The translations under genes and the position numbers were made by a program. The notes below the pieces were generated by a model, which saw only the letters and a list, made by a program, of their open reading frames with translations, searched no databases and was not told the origin of the DNA. Below, in pieces: positions 53,028 through 63,970 of a DNA stretch of 64,000 nt. This DNA is from Candidatus Effluviviaceae Genus I sp. (GTDB taxonomy: Bacteria > Joyebacterota > Joyebacteria > Joyebacterales > Joyebacteraceae), in the NCBI GenBank assembly GCA_016867725.1, contig VGIX01000002.1:62001-126000 (forward strand), written 5' to 3'. The first letter of the stretch is position 1, and each line of letters begins with the position of its first letter.

Positions 53028-54498
53028 CAGGAACTCGCCCGCGTCCGGCGCCGACGCGTCGGACGAGCTCGTCTCCCCGGGCCTGTGCGTCGCGGTGCTT
53101 GCCGCCGAGCTGGCCTGGGAGGACGGCGGTCCCGTGCGCGTTCGCGCGGAGGCCGACGAGCAGGCGCCCTCGTGGACGACGCCGCTTTCGGAGCATCTGG
53201 GCGCGGGCCCGGGCGCCGTCGTGGGCGTCACCGCGAAGGAACCCATGCTGGCGGCGGCCGTCGCGGTGAAGCTCGCCGTCGGCGTGGCGGACGGCGGACG
53301 GCGCGTCGTGATCGCGGACGGCAGCCTGCACGCTCCGGCCATCGCGAAGCCGCTTGAGGGCGACGGGGACGAGGGGCTGGTCGATTCGGTGCTGTTCGGC
53401 GTGTCAACGGCCGTCACGGCGCGCAGGACGCTGGCGCCGGGCGTGAGCGTGATGACCTCCGGGTCCGTTCCCGTCCTGGCCGAGGATGTCTTCCGGGCGG
53501 ACGCGTTCGAAACCACCGTGAGGGGCTTCGCTCAGGACGTCACGGTGTTCCTCGCGCTGCCAGCGGTCTTCCTCGCCGGCGCGGGGCGTGTGCTGTCGCA
53601 TCTCGTCGTGGCCGGCACCACCGCTGACGAGATGCGGTCCGTCGCGGAGCAGGCGCGGTCCGCCGGCACGGAGGCGCGGCGGACGGTCGGTGTGCTCGTC
53701 TCCAGACCGAGGCCGCTTCGTCCCGCGGGCGTGGCGCCGCAGGCCGAGCTGCCGAGGAGAGAGACCATCGCCACGGAACCCGTCAGCGAGTCCGCCGTCG
53801 AAGAGCAGCCTGCGCCGACTCCCCAACCTCCCGTGCCGCCTGCAGACGACGCAGGCGCTGCAACGCCGGCCGCCCCCGTGTGGCAGCCGCGCAGGTCGCC
53901 GATGCGCACCGCCGCAGGGCCGGCGGCAGGAGCCGAGACGCGGCAGAGAAGACGGAGCAGCGCGACCGTCCCCGCGACGGTCGCTGTCCTCGTTCTGGGC
54001 GCCGTCGCGGTCGCCTGGTGGCTGGGGACCTCGCGCAGCCCACAGCCCCCCGCCCGGACCGCCGGGCCCACCGGCGCAGGCGAACGCCCCGCGGCGGAGG
54101 TTCCCGTCGAGGTCGCGGGCGGCACCGGGCTCGATGCAGAGCCGGCGCCCGTCGGCGGGCAGGGGACGGAGGGCCAGCCTCCCGCCCCGGCGCCGCGCGA
54201 GACCGCCGCTGCGGTCCCCGCAGCGCCTCCGACGGCGGCCGGCCCAGGTGGTCCGTACGTCATCTTCGTGAGTTCGCACAGAAGCCAGAGCGCCGCTGAG
54301 GCGGACGCTGGAGCGCTCGCGGCCAGGGGGATCCCCTCCGCGGTGGTGCGCGCCGAGGTCGGCGACAGGGGAGCGTGGTACAGGGTCCGCGTGGCGGGGG
54401 GCTACCCGACGCTCGCGGCCGCCCGGGACGGGCTTGAGTCCGTCAGGCGTCTGGCCTACGAGGGCGCCTGGATCGAGCGCGCGCCGGAGAGCGACTGA
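53017..54498 (+). CDS. Degenerate MinD/BY-kinase-like domain fused via a membrane helix to a SPOR domain
   Basis: The 493-residue product has three parts. Residues about 20-240 follow the fold order of MinD/ParA and BY-kinases: AVAVKLAVGVADGGRRVVIADGS, then VSVMTSGSVPVLAEDVF, then a VVAGTTADEMRSVAEQAR and TVGVLVSRP end. The P-loop position reads GVTAKEPMLAA without GKT/S, so ATP hydrolysis is unlikely. A Pro/Ala-rich linker (about 240-310) leads to one membrane helix (about 316-334). A second low-complexity linker leads to a C-terminal SPOR domain (about 412-490, PYVIFVSSHRSQSAAEADA to GAWYRVRVAGGYPTLAAA), which binds denuded septal peptidoglycan. It overlaps selA by 11 bases and precedes smc by nine. 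A cell-division or envelope role is inferred. Confidence 0.78.
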   Translation: MEHDRNSPASGADASDELVSPGLCVAVLAAELAWEDGGPVRVRAEADEQAPSWTTPLSEHLGAGPGAVVGVTAKEPMLAAAVAVKLAVGVADGGRRVVIADGSLHAPAIAKPLEGDGDEGLVDSVLFGVSTAVTARRTLAPGVSVMTSGSVPVLAEDVFRADAFETTVRGFAQDVTVFLALPAVFLAGAGRVLSHLVVAGTTADEMRSVAEQARSAGTEARRTVGVLVSRPRPLRPAGVAPQAELPRRETIATEPVSESAVEEQPAPTPQPPVPPADDAGAATPAAPVWQPRRSPMRTAAGPAAGAETRQRRRSSATVPATVAVLVLGAVAVAWWLGTSRSPQPPARTAGPTGAGERPAAEVPVEVAGGTGLDAEPAPVGGQGTEGQPPAPAPRETAAAVPAAPPTAAGPGGPYVIFVSSHRSQSAAEADAGALAARGIPSAVVRAEVGDRGAWYRVRVAGGYPTLAAARDGLESVRRLAYEGAWIERAPESD

Positions 54499-54507
54499 GG
54501 AGGCCTC

Positions 54508-57500
54508 GTGCACCTCAAGAAACTCGAGATCTTCGGGTTCAAGTCCTTCGCCCACAAGCTGACCCTGGAGTTCGGGCCCGGGATCACGGGCGTCGTCGGG
54601 CCGAACGGATGCGGCAAGACGAACGTCGCCGACGCGATCCGCTGGGTCCTCGGAGAGCAGAGCCCGTCCGAGCTCCGCGGCAGCAGCATGGCCGACGTCA
54701 TCTTCAACGGGACGAAGCAGCGCAGGCGTCTCGGGATGGCCGAGGTCACGCTGACCGTGGACAACTCCTCAGGGTATCTCCCGACCGAGTACGCCGAGAT
54801 CACCATCGGCAGGCGCGTGTTCCGCTCCGGCGAGGGTGAGTACCTGCTGAACAGGACCCCCGTGAGGCTGAGGGACGTGCGGGATCTCTTCTTCGACACC
54901 GGCATCGGAACGCGCACGTACTCCCTCATCGAGCGGCGCATGGTGGACTCGGTGCTCTCGGACTCCACGGGCCACCGCCGGTTCATGTTCGAGGAAGCCT
55001 CGGGCATCATGAAGTACAAGGTGCGGCTGCGCTCGACGCTCGCGAAGCTCGAGTCGACCGAGTCGGACATGCAGCGCGTCTCCGACATCATCTCCGAGGT
55101 CGAAAAGCAGGTGCGGTCGCTTCAGCGCCAGCTCGCGCAGGCGAGGAGGCACCGACGGTACACGGACGATCTCCGCGAGATCGAGGTCCTCCTGGGCCGA
55201 CGGGAGCACGCGTCGTGGCAGGCGGAGCGGTCGCGCTCCGGCGCGCGCGCCGCGGAGGTGCGCGAGGCGCTTACGGCGCGCGACGAGGCGCTCGGCACGT
55301 GCGAGCGGACCGTGGCCGCGATGAAGAGGGAGCTCCGCGACAAGGAAGGGGCCCTCGGCAGCCTCGAGCAGGAAGCGGCCGACCTCGAGTCCAGGGTGAG
55401 AACGCTGGCCGACTCGCTTCTCGTCGCGCGGGAGCGGCGGAGCGCCACCGACCAGCGCGCGAACACGCTGGACAGCGAGATCGTGGACCTGAGAGCCGAT
55501 CTCTCGCTCGCCCTCGGGCGCGCGGCGGCGCTCGAGGACGAGATCCGAGGCGCCGTGGTGGCTCTGGAGGAGCGGGAGCGCGGTCTGGCGGTGCGGTCTG
55601 AGCGCCTGGCCGCCGCGGAGACCGAGTACAGAAGGCTCAAGGAGCTTCTCGACGGCCAGAAGCTCACGCGTCTCGAGGGGCTCCAGAGCTCGGCGGGGAC
55701 TCGGGGCGAGCTGGAGAGCTACCGGGCGCGCCTCGACGACCTCACCGCGGAGCATGCGGAGATCGACGGCGTGCGTGCCGAGGCGAGGGCGCAGCTGTCC
55801 GCGCACGAGAGCGAGATCATCGGCGCCACCTCGACGGGGAAGGATGCCGCGGATGCTGCCGGCCGCGCTCGTTCGCAGGCGAACGGCGCCGCCGCGGCGT
55901 CGGATGCGGCGCGGGATCACCTCCTCTCCGCGCGCGTCAGGCGCACGGGTCTCGAGGGCGAGCTCGCCGCGGCGCGCCACAAGCTGGCCTTCCTCACGGA
56001 GATCCACGACGGCTACGGCGGGTTCCAGGACGGCGTCCGGTCGCTCCTTGCGGAGCGGGCACACGGCATCGACGGGCTCGTCGGCTCGGTGGCCGATCTG
56101 CTGCGCGTACAGGACGGCATGGCGGCGGCCATCGAGGCGGCGCTCGCGGGCGCCGCGGAGTACGTCGTGGTGCGCGACCTCGCGACGGCGACGCGGGCCA
56201 TGCAGCACCTTGCCGAGGGAGCCGCCGGGCGCGCGACGTTCGTACCGCTGTCCGAGATCTCCCGGTTCCCGGTCTCGCGCGTGCCGCTGGGTGCGCTCGC
56301 GGGCGTCGGTGTCCTCGGTCGCGCGCTGGACTTCGTCACGACCGCGCCGGAGCACGAGCGCCTCGCCGCGTTTCTGCTCGAGGGCTGCGTCGTGACCGGG
56401 AGTCTCGACGAGGCGCTCGCGCAGAGCGCCGTCCCCGAGAACGCAGATCTCGTCTTCGTGACGGTCCGCGGGGAGATGTGCTCCGCGCGAGGGCTCCTCT
56501 CCGGGGGCAGGGCGGGCGACGAGCATGCGGGGCTCATGCGGCGCGCGGAGAGGCTGGAGGCCGCGCAACGCGAGGTCGAGTCCCTCGAGCGGGCGCTCGC
56601 CGACGCGCGGAACGGCGAGGCCGCCGCGGCGGCCGCCTGCGAACGCGCGCAGGGCGACGCGAAGCGCGCCCACGAGGAGGCCGAGGCCTCCGAGGCGCGG
56701 CTCTGGGATGCCAAGCGCCGGACGGCGGAGCTTGAGCTCGCCGCCACCGGGCTGTCCGAGCGCGTGGCCGGGCTCGTGTCTCGCAGGGAGACACTGGCCG
56801 CCCGCGTCGCCGAGGCGAAGACCGAGATCGAGAGCCTCGCCCGCAGACTCTCCCAGCTGTCGAGGGGCGAGGACGAGATCGGGGAGAAGGTCGAGGAGCT
56901 GGAGCGGCGATATCAGAGCGCGGAGCGAGAGCGCGCGAAGGCCGTTGAGGAGGAGAGACAGGCGGGCGTCGGCGCGGCCCAGGCGCAGGCGGCCCTCGAA
57001 CGGCTGAGAACGGAGCACGCGCAGCTCGCCGAAGCGGGCAGGGCCGCGCGCGCCGGCATCGAGCGGAAGACCGCCGAGCGCGAGGAACAGGGCCGCGCGA
57101 TGACCGAGCTTGAGGAGCGGACCGGCGCGGACGGCCACGCCCTCGCGGAGCTGTCGTCTCAGAAGGAGGCGGTCGAGCGGGACCGCGACGCGATGCGCGA
57201 GGCCTCGCGCACGCTGCGTCAGGCGATCGACCGGCTCGAGGACGAGGCGAGGGAGTCCCGCGCGACGCGCGACCGGCTCACGAGGGAGATCCACGAGCTC
57301 GAGATCCGGGACACGGAGCTCCGCAGCCGCTCCGAGGCCCTGCGCGACCGGCTGAGGGAGGAGTACGCGGTCGACGTCGCGGAGCTGGGCGATGTTCCAT
57401 CTGCGGAGGGCGCGCCGCCCTTCGACGAGACGAACGCGCGCGAGGAGGTCGATCGGCTGAAGGCCAGGCTCCGCACGATGGGGCCCGTCAACCTCCTCGC

Positions 57501-58093
57501 CCTCGACGAGTACGACGAGGAGAACAAGCGCCTGGAGTTCCTCAAGGGACAGTACGAGGATCTCGTGCGGTCGAAGGAGTCGCTCAAGGAGGCGATCGTC
57601 AAGATCAACGCGACCGCCAGGCAGATGTTCCTGGACACGTTCGCGCTCATCAGAACGAACTTCGTGGCGACCTTCCAGCGCCTGTTCGAGGGAGGCGAGG
57701 CCGACCTCAGGCTGCTGGAGCCTGAGGACCCGCTGGAGTCGGCCATCGAGATCGTCGCGAGCCCGCGCGGGAAGCGCCTGGGGCGGCTGAGCCTCCTCTC
57801 GGGGGGCGAGCGGGCGCTCACGGCGATCGCGCTCCTCTTCGCCATCTACCTCGTGAAGCCGTCGCCGTTCTGCATCCTCGACGAGGTGGACGCGCCCCTC
57901 GACGACGCGAACGTGGAGAGGTTCATCCGGATGCTCCGCGAGTTCTCCGACCGGACGCAGTTCGTCATCATCACGCACAACAAGACGACGATGCAGGCGG
58001 CCGACCGGCTCTACGGCATCACGATGGAGGAGTCGGGCGTCTCGAAGGTCGTCTCCGTGCGCCTGGACGCCGCCCGCAGCGAGGTCGTCGCCG

Positions 58094-58119
<26 letters not shown>
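54508..58119 (+). CDS. smc: Chromosome segregation protein SMC
   Basis: The 1203-residue product is a full SMC. It has Walker A GPNGCGKTNVADAIRWVLGE (about 32-51), a Q-loop region, coiled coil 1 (about 170-500), the hinge (about 510-670, GLVGSVADLLRVQDGMAAAIEAAL), coiled coil 2, and a C-terminal ABC signature LSGGERALTAIALLFAIY with Walker B FCILDEVDAPLDD. It compacts and segregates chromosomes with ScpA/ScpB. The GTG at 54508 follows GGAGG. ftsY overlaps its last 26 bases. Confidence 0.97.
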
Positions 58120-59028
<909 letters not shown>

Positions 59029-59032
<4 letters not shown>

Positions 59033-59057
59033 CTCGAGCCGTGCGCCGTGCTAGTCT
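59029..59057 (+). promoter_or_regulatory. Sigma-70-type promoter of the riboflavin operon
   Basis: TTGACT (59029-59034) overlaps the ftsY stop. After a 17-base spacer comes TAGTCT (59052-59057). Transcription should start near 59064, about 13 bases before the riboswitch. Confidence 0.7.
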
Positions 59058-59076
59058 GAGTGCCAGAGAGACATGC

Positions 59077-59194
59077 CTCCTTCGGGGCGGGGTGGAAGTC
59101 CCCACCGGCGGTGACAGCCCGCGAGCGGTCCGGAAGGCCCGCAGAGCCTGTGCGATCCAGGCGCCGACAGTGAGAGTCTGGATGGAAGAAGGAG
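59077..59194 (+). promoter_or_regulatory. FMN riboswitch (RFN element)
   Basis: Conserved blocks are all present: CTTCGGGGCGGGG, CCCCACCGGCGGTGAC, GCCCGCGAGC, GATCCAGGCGCCGACAGT and GTCTGGATGGAAGAAGG. Helix P1 pairs CTCCTT (59077-59082) with AAGGAG (59189-59194), and AAGGAG is also the ribosome binding site for the ATG at 59199. FMN binding, which stabilises P1, would directly hide the site and shut off riboflavin synthesis. Confidence 0.93.
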
Positions 59195-59198
59195 CATC

Positions 59199-60416
59199 AT
59201 GCGCCCGCCGCAAGGCGGACGCGTGCCGCGCCCCGGAGACACCTCCGGGGCGCACGCGTTGATGGCCCGCGGGCGGAGCACGGACTCGGTGACCATGGAC
59301 CGCGACATGATGCGAAGAGCGCTCGACCTCGCGGAGCGGGGGCGCGGGCGCACGAGCCCGAACCCGGTCGTGGGGGCCGTGATCGTCCGTGACGGGCGCG
59401 TCGTCGGTGAGGGGTTCCACCGACGCTACGGAGGCCCGCACGCCGAGGTCAACGCTCTCGCCGAGGCCGGCGAGGCCGCGCGGGGCGGCACGCTCTACGT
59501 GACCCTGGAGCCGTGCTGCGTGTGGGGCAACACGCCGCCCTGCACGGACGCGATCCGCTCCTCGGGCATCGCCAGGGTTGTCGTGCCCATGGAGGATCCG
59601 AACCCCCACGTGTCGGGCCGCGGGATCGCGGAGCTCAGACGATGCGGCGTGAGCGTCGAGGTCGGGCTCCTCGCCGGCGAGGCGGCCGCGGCGAACGCGC
59701 CGTATCTCAAGTTCCGGGCGACGGGCCTTCCGCTCATCACGCTCAAGATGGCGCTCTCGCTCGACGGGCGGACCGCGGCGCCCGAGGGCGCGCCGCGCTG
59801 GCTGTCGTGCGACGCCTCGCGCGAGCGCGTCCACGCCATGCGGGCGGCGTCCGACTGCGTGATGATCGGGGTGGGCACGGTGCTCGCCGACGACCCGCGC
59901 CTCACGGACCGAAGGCCCGCCGCGGGGGAACGGCAGCCGGCGCGTCTCGTGCTCGACTCGCATCTGCGAACGCCGCCGAACTGCGCGCTCGTCGCGGAGA
60001 CCGGCGCGGCGCCGACGATCGTCGCGTGCGGCGAGGACGCGGCCGCGGAGCGGCGGCGCGAGCTCGAGGCCCGCGGCGCGGCGGTCTGGCCGTGCCGGTC
60101 CGAGACGGGCCGAGTCGATCTGCGCGATGTCCTGAGACGCGCGGCGGCGGCCGGCATGATCTCGGTGCTGTGCGAGGGAGGGCCCACGCTGGCGACGTCG
60201 CTCCTGTCCGACAACATCGCCGACCGCGTCGCCTTCTTCGTGGCGCCGATCGTCATCGGCGACGAGGGCGCCGCCGCGCTCGGCCGTCTGGGCAGGCCCT
60301 GGTGGACGGGCGAGCGGGCGCTGGTGGACGCCGCGTGGAGCGTCGTCGGCGACGACGTCCTGCTCGAGGCGAACGTCAGCTCGGCGTGGAGGCCGTCATG
60401 TTCACAGGGATCGTAG
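59199..60416 (+). CDS. ribD: Bifunctional diaminohydroxyphosphoribosylaminopyrimidine deaminase / 5-amino-6-(5-phosphoribosylamino)uracil reductase
   Basis: It catalyses steps two and three of riboflavin synthesis. The 405-residue product has a deaminase domain with zinc site HAEVN (about H81) and PCCVWGNTPPC (about 104-114), then a reductase domain (LPLITLKMALSLDGRTA, GVGTVLADDPRLT, LCEGGPTLATSLL). The ATG at 59199 is used because the AAGGAG inside riboswitch P1 serves it. This gives about 32 extra residues (G/R/P-rich) before the usual start MDRDMMRRALDLAERG at 59295. A start at 59295 (373 residues) would match family length better. ribE overlaps its 3' end by 19 bases. Confidence 0.92.
   Translation: MRPPQGGRVPRPGDTSGAHALMARGRSTDSVTMDRDMMRRALDLAERGRGRTSPNPVVGAVIVRDGRVVGEGFHRRYGGPHAEVNALAEAGEAARGGTLYVTLEPCCVWGNTPPCTDAIRSSGIARVVVPMEDPNPHVSGRGIAELRRCGVSVEVGLLAGEAAAANAPYLKFRATGLPLITLKMALSLDGRTAAPEGAPRWLSCDASRERVHAMRAASDCVMIGVGTVLADDPRLTDRRPAAGERQPARLVLDSHLRTPPNCALVAETGAAPTIVACGEDAAAERRRELEARGAAVWPCRSETGRVDLRDVLRRAAAAGMISVLCEGGPTLATSLLSDNIADRVAFFVAPIVIGDEGAAALGRLGRPWWTGERALVDAAWSVVGDDVLLEANVSSAWRPSCSQGS
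59220..59258 (+). other. Stable hairpin at the 5' end of the ribD reading frame
   Basis: GCGCCCCGGAG (59228-59238) pairs with CTCCGGGGCGC (59243-59253) with loop ACAC, extended by CGCGT/ACGCG. It lies 25 bases after the riboswitch. It could be an attenuator without a T-run or a structure limiting translation, or it may simply be coding sequence. Confidence 0.45.
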
Positions 60417-61060
60417 AGGCGGTGGGCCGCGTGTCGGCCGTCCGGCGGTCGCGGGCGGGCGCGACGCTGCGGGTCGCGGCGCCGTTCGATCCACCCCCGC
60501 CGCGCGGCGAAAGCGTGTCGGTGAGCGGCGTGTGCCTGACCGTGACGAGCTCCGACGCGCGCGGGTTCCACGCCGACGTCGTCGCGCGGACCCTCGGGAA
60601 CACGACGCTCGGGCGTCTCTCGCGGGGAGCCCGCGTCAACCTGGAGCGCGCCGTCCGCGCCGGGGAACCGCTCGGCGGGCACATCGTGTCGGGACACGTG
60701 GACGGAACGGCGGTCGTCCGGAGCGTGCGGCCCGTCGGTCGGGGCAGAGACGTCCTCATCGAGCTTCCGCGCGCGCTCACGCCGCAGGTCGTGGAGCGGG
60801 GCTCGATCTCCGTCGACGGCGTGAGCCTGACGGTCGCCGCCGTCGCCGGGAACCTCGTCACCGTCTCGCTCATCCCGGAGACGCTGCGCGCCACCGTCGC
60901 CGGGGCTTACAGGCGCGGCACCGTGGTCAACGTGGAAACCGACATCCTCGCGAAGCACGCCGCGGCCCGGGCGACCGGCCCGGAAGGCCCGGACACCCCG
61001 CCGGGGGGCATCACGCTCGAGCGGCTTCGTGAGCTCGGATACGTCAAGGAGAGGAGATGA
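60398..61060 (+). CDS. ribE: Riboflavin synthase alpha chain
   Basis: It dismutates two 6,7-dimethyl-8-ribityllumazine molecules to riboflavin. The 220-residue product begins with the family start [10 protein letters not shown] and has the two internally repeated lumazine-binding barrels ([10 protein letters not shown] in the first, [12 protein letters not shown] in the second) and the [12 protein letters not shown] linker. The ATG at 60398 lies within the end of ribD. Its last bases overlap ribBA (ATGA, 61057-61060). Confidence 0.95.
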   Translation: MFTGIVEAVGRVSAVRRSRAGATLRVAAPFDPPPPRGESVSVSGVCLTVTSSDARGFHADVVARTLGNTTLGRLSRGARVNLERAVRAGEPLGGHIVSGHVDGTAVVRSVRPVGRGRDVLIELPRALTPQVVERGSISVDGVSLTVAAVAGNLVTVSLIPETLRATVAGAYRRGTVVNVETDILAKHAAARATGPEGPDTPPGGITLERLRELGYVKERR

Positions 61061-62346
61061 ACCTCAGGCACGAGGACGTCGAAGGCGCTCTCGGCGACAT
61101 CCGCGACGGGCGCATCGTGATCGTCGTGGACGACGAGTCGCGCGAGAACGAGGGCGACATGGTGATGGCCGCGGAGAAGGCGACGCCCGAGGCCGTGAAT
61201 CTCATGGCGCGCGAGGCCCGGGGACTCATCTGCGTCGCCATGACGGGCGAGCGCCTCGACGCGCTCGACCTGCACCCCATGGTCCGACGCAACACCTCGG
61301 TCATGGGCACGGCGTTCGCCGTGTCCGTGGACGCCGTCGAGGGAACGACGACGGGGATCTCGGCGCACGACCGGTGGAGGACGATCCGCGCCCTCGTGGC
61401 CGACGGAACGCGGCCCGACGACCTCGCGCGGCCGGGGCACGTGTTCCCGCTCCGCGCCGCCGAGGGCGGCGTGCTCAGACGCGCCGGACACACCGAGGCC
61501 GCTGTGGACCTTGCGAGGCTCGCGGGACTCACGCCGGCCGGCGTCATCTGCGAGATCGTGGGCGACGACGGCCACATGGCGCGGCTTCCCGAGCTCACCG
61601 AGAAGGCCGCCCGGCTCGGCGCGAGGATCGTGAGCGTCCAGGCGCTCATCGCCTACCGGCGTCTCAACGAGAAGCTCGTCCGCAGAGCGGCCCACACGCG
61701 CCTGCCCACGAGGCACGGGGATTTCGAGCTCTTCCTGTACGAAAGTGAGCTCGACGACCTCCTCCACGTCGCGCTGGTCAAGGGCCGCCCTTCGCCCGAG
61801 CGCGACGTGCTCGTCCGCGTGCACTCCGAGTGTCTGACCGGCGACGTGTTCGGCTCCACGCGCTGCGACTGCGGAGACCAGGTCGGGAGGGCGCTTTGCC
61901 TCATCGAGGAGGCGGGCGAGGGCGTGTTCCTGTACATGCGCCAGGAGGGCCGCGGCATCGGCCTCAGAAACAAGCTGCGGGCCTACGAGCTCCAGGACCG
62001 GGGACGCGACACGGTGGAGGCGAACGAGGAGCTGGGGTTCCCGGCCGACCTCCGCGACTACGGCGTCGGAGCGCAGATCCTCGCCGACCTCGGCGTTGCG
62101 AGGATCCGTCTGCTCACGAACAACCCGAGGAAGATCGTCGGCCTCGAGGGCTACGGTCTCACGATCGTCGAGCGCGTTTCCATCGAGATCGCTCCGACCG
62201 AGCGGAGCCTCGGCTACCTCGTTACCAAGAAGCGCAAGCTGGGTCATCTGCTGAACGTCCAGGAGTGCGGCGTTCCGCGCGAGCAGGAAAGGAAGGCCGC
62301 GCCGCCGGACGCCGCGAAGGAGGAGACGGATGAGCAGGGTCTTTGA
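61057..62346 (+). CDS. ribBA: Bifunctional 3,4-dihydroxy-2-butanone-4-phosphate synthase / GTP cyclohydrolase II
   Basis: The 429-residue fusion supplies both precursors of riboflavin. The RibB half (about 1-205) has [18 protein letters not shown] and the acidic catalytic loop, with [13 protein letters not shown]. The RibA half (about 208-400) has the zinc-binding [29 protein letters not shown] and [14 protein letters not shown]. The C-terminal 30 residues form a charged tail. It overlaps ribE by four bases and ribH by 17. Confidence 0.96.
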   Translation: MNLRHEDVEGALGDIRDGRIVIVVDDESRENEGDMVMAAEKATPEAVNLMAREARGLICVAMTGERLDALDLHPMVRRNTSVMGTAFAVSVDAVEGTTTGISAHDRWRTIRALVADGTRPDDLARPGHVFPLRAAEGGVLRRAGHTEAAVDLARLAGLTPAGVICEIVGDDGHMARLPELTEKAARLGARIVSVQALIAYRRLNEKLVRRAAHTRLPTRHGDFELFLYESELDDLLHVALVKGRPSPERDVLVRVHSECLTGDVFGSTRCDCGDQVGRALCLIEEAGEGVFLYMRQEGRGIGLRNKLRAYELQDRGRDTVEANEELGFPADLRDYGVGAQILADLGVARIRLLTNNPRKIVGLEGYGLTIVERVSIEIAPTERSLGYLVTKKRKLGHLLNVQECGVPREQERKAAPPDAAKEETDEQGL

Positions 62347-62797
62347 AGGGCAGCTCCGCGGTGAGGGCAGGCGTCTCGGGATCGTCGTGTCGCGCTTCAA
62401 CGACTTCATCTCGCTCAGGCTTCTCGAGGGCGCGATGGACTGCCTTCGCAGACACGGGGTCAGCGACGACGACATCACGGTGGCGTGGGTCCCCGGCGCC
62501 TTCGACATCCCGGTGCTGGCCAAGAGAATGGGTGACTCCGGCGCGTACGATGCGATAGTATGCCTCGGAGCGGTCATCCGGGGTGAGACGCCGCACTTCG
62601 ACTTCGTCGCCTCGGAGGCCGCCAAGGGCGTGGCGCACGCGGCGATGCAGACGGGCGTGCCCACCGTGTTCGGCGTCGTGACGTCTGAGACGCTCGAGCA
62701 GGCGATCGACCGCGCGGGCGCCAAGTCGGGCAACAGGGGGTGGGACGCGGCGCAGTCCGCCCTCGAGCTCGCCGATCTCTACGCGAAGATGTCGTAG
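62330..62797 (+). CDS. ribH: 6,7-dimethyl-8-ribityllumazine synthase
   Basis: It condenses the RibD/phosphatase product with dihydroxybutanone phosphate. The 155-residue product has [48 protein letters not shown] and [17 protein letters not shown], the complete lumazine synthase pattern. It is translationally coupled to ribBA. nusB follows after 22 bases. Confidence 0.96.
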   Translation: MSRVFEGQLRGEGRRLGIVVSRFNDFISLRLLEGAMDCLRRHGVSDDDITVAWVPGAFDIPVLAKRMGDSGAYDAIVCLGAVIRGETPHFDFVASEAAKGVAHAAMQTGVPTVFGVVTSETLEQAIDRAGAKSGNRGWDAAQSALELADLYAKMS

Positions 62798-62819
62798 GCG
62801 GCGGGGGAAAGCGGACGCG

Positions 62820-63263
62820 ATGGGCATCCGCCGCGAGGGGCGGGAACTGGCGATGATGATCCTCTACCGGGAGGCCGTCACCGGCCTGACCGACGCCGTG
62901 ATACCCGACCTCGACGAGGCGCCGCCTGAAGCGGTCGCGTTCGCCGAGAGCCTCGTCGCCGGCGTCCGGACGCACGTCTCGGTCATCGACGAGGCCATCT
63001 CGGGCGCGAGCGAGCACTGGGACATCGGTCGCATGGGCACCGTGGACCGCACGGTGCTCAGGATCGGGACGTACGAGATCATGTTCGCGCCTGACACGCC
63101 GGTCGGCGTGATCATCGACGAGGCGATCGAGGCCGCACGCAAGTACAGCTCGGACGAGTGCGGCCGATTCGTCAACGGCATCCTCGACCGCATCGCCAGG
63201 GACACGCGCGGGGCGAGGGACGGACAGACGGGCGCGGAGGATCATTGCGATACGCAGTCCTGA
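62820..63263 (+). CDS. nusB: Transcription antitermination factor NusB
   Basis: The 147-residue all-helical protein binds BoxA RNA with S10. Visible family segments are GRELAMMILYREAV near the N-terminus, HWDIGRMGTVDRTVLRIGTYEIMF and VIIDEAIEAARKYSSDECGRFVNGILDRI. It is at the end of the rib operon, a common location. Confidence 0.95.
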   Translation: MGIRREGRELAMMILYREAVTGLTDAVIPDLDEAPPEAVAFAESLVAGVRTHVSVIDEAISGASEHWDIGRMGTVDRTVLRIGTYEIMFAPDTPVGVIIDEAIEAARKYSSDECGRFVNGILDRIARDTRGARDGQTGAEDHCDTQS

Positions 63264-63970
63264 GCGACGTCCACGGCAACCTCGAGGCCCTCACGGCCGT
63301 GCTCGAGGCGGCCGACGAAAGCGGCGCCGACGCGCTCCTCTGCCTCGGCGACCTCGTGGGCTACGGTCCGGACCCGAACGAGGTGGTGGAGCTCGTGCGC
63401 GCCCGCGGCGCGACGGCGGTGAGGGGAAACCACGACGAGGCCGCCATCCAGCCGGGGCGCGAGACGCGGTTCAACGCGTGGGGGCAGGACGCCATCCGCT
63501 GGAGCCGGAGGCGCCTGACGGGCGAGAACCACGAGTACCTGGGCGCCCTGCCTCTCGCGGCCGTCGTGGACGGCGTGCTGCTCGTCCACGCCTGCGCGTC
63601 CGAGCCGGACACGTGGCGCTACATCCTCGACCTGGACGAAGCGGCGGTGGAGTTCACGGCGTTCAAGGAGCGCCTGTGCCTCTTCGGGCACTCGCACATC
63701 CCGCTGGCGGTCGAGAGCGCGGGAAGGAGAACCTCCGTCCTCGAGGGCGACCGTGTGATCTTCGAGGACGGCAAGCGCTACATGGTGAACGTCGGGAGCG
63801 TCGGGCAGCCGCGCGACGGCGACCCGCGCGCCGCGTTCGGGCTCCTCGACCTCGATTTGGGCACGCTCCTCATCCGCCGCGTGGAGTACGACGCAGCCGC
63901 GACGCGCGCGAAGATCATCGACGCCGGCCTGCCCGTCTTCCTCGGGGACCGGCTCCTCAAGGGACGATGA
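63245..63970 (+). CDS. YfcE/MJ0936-type metallophosphoesterase
   Basis: The 241-residue product has the calcineurin-like motifs SDVHGNLEAL, GDLVGYGPDPNEV, GNHDEAA, LLVHACAS and GHSH. The GDxxGYGPxPNE form is typical of the diadenosine-tetraphosphatase-like or phosphodiesterase branch widespread in bacteria; the natural substrate is not known. The TTG at 63245 is chosen because GGAGG (63236-63240) is four bases before it and the fold starts at RYAVLSDVHG. It overlaps nusB by 19 bases. Confidence 0.88.
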   Translation: MRYAVLSDVHGNLEALTAVLEAADESGADALLCLGDLVGYGPDPNEVVELVRARGATAVRGNHDEAAIQPGRETRFNAWGQDAIRWSRRRLTGENHEYLGALPLAAVVDGVLLVHACASEPDTWRYILDLDEAAVEFTAFKERLCLFGHSHIPLAVESAGRRTSVLEGDRVIFEDGKRYMVNVGSVGQPRDGDPRAAFGLLDLDLGTLLIRRVEYDAAATRAKIIDAGLPVFLGDRLLKGR

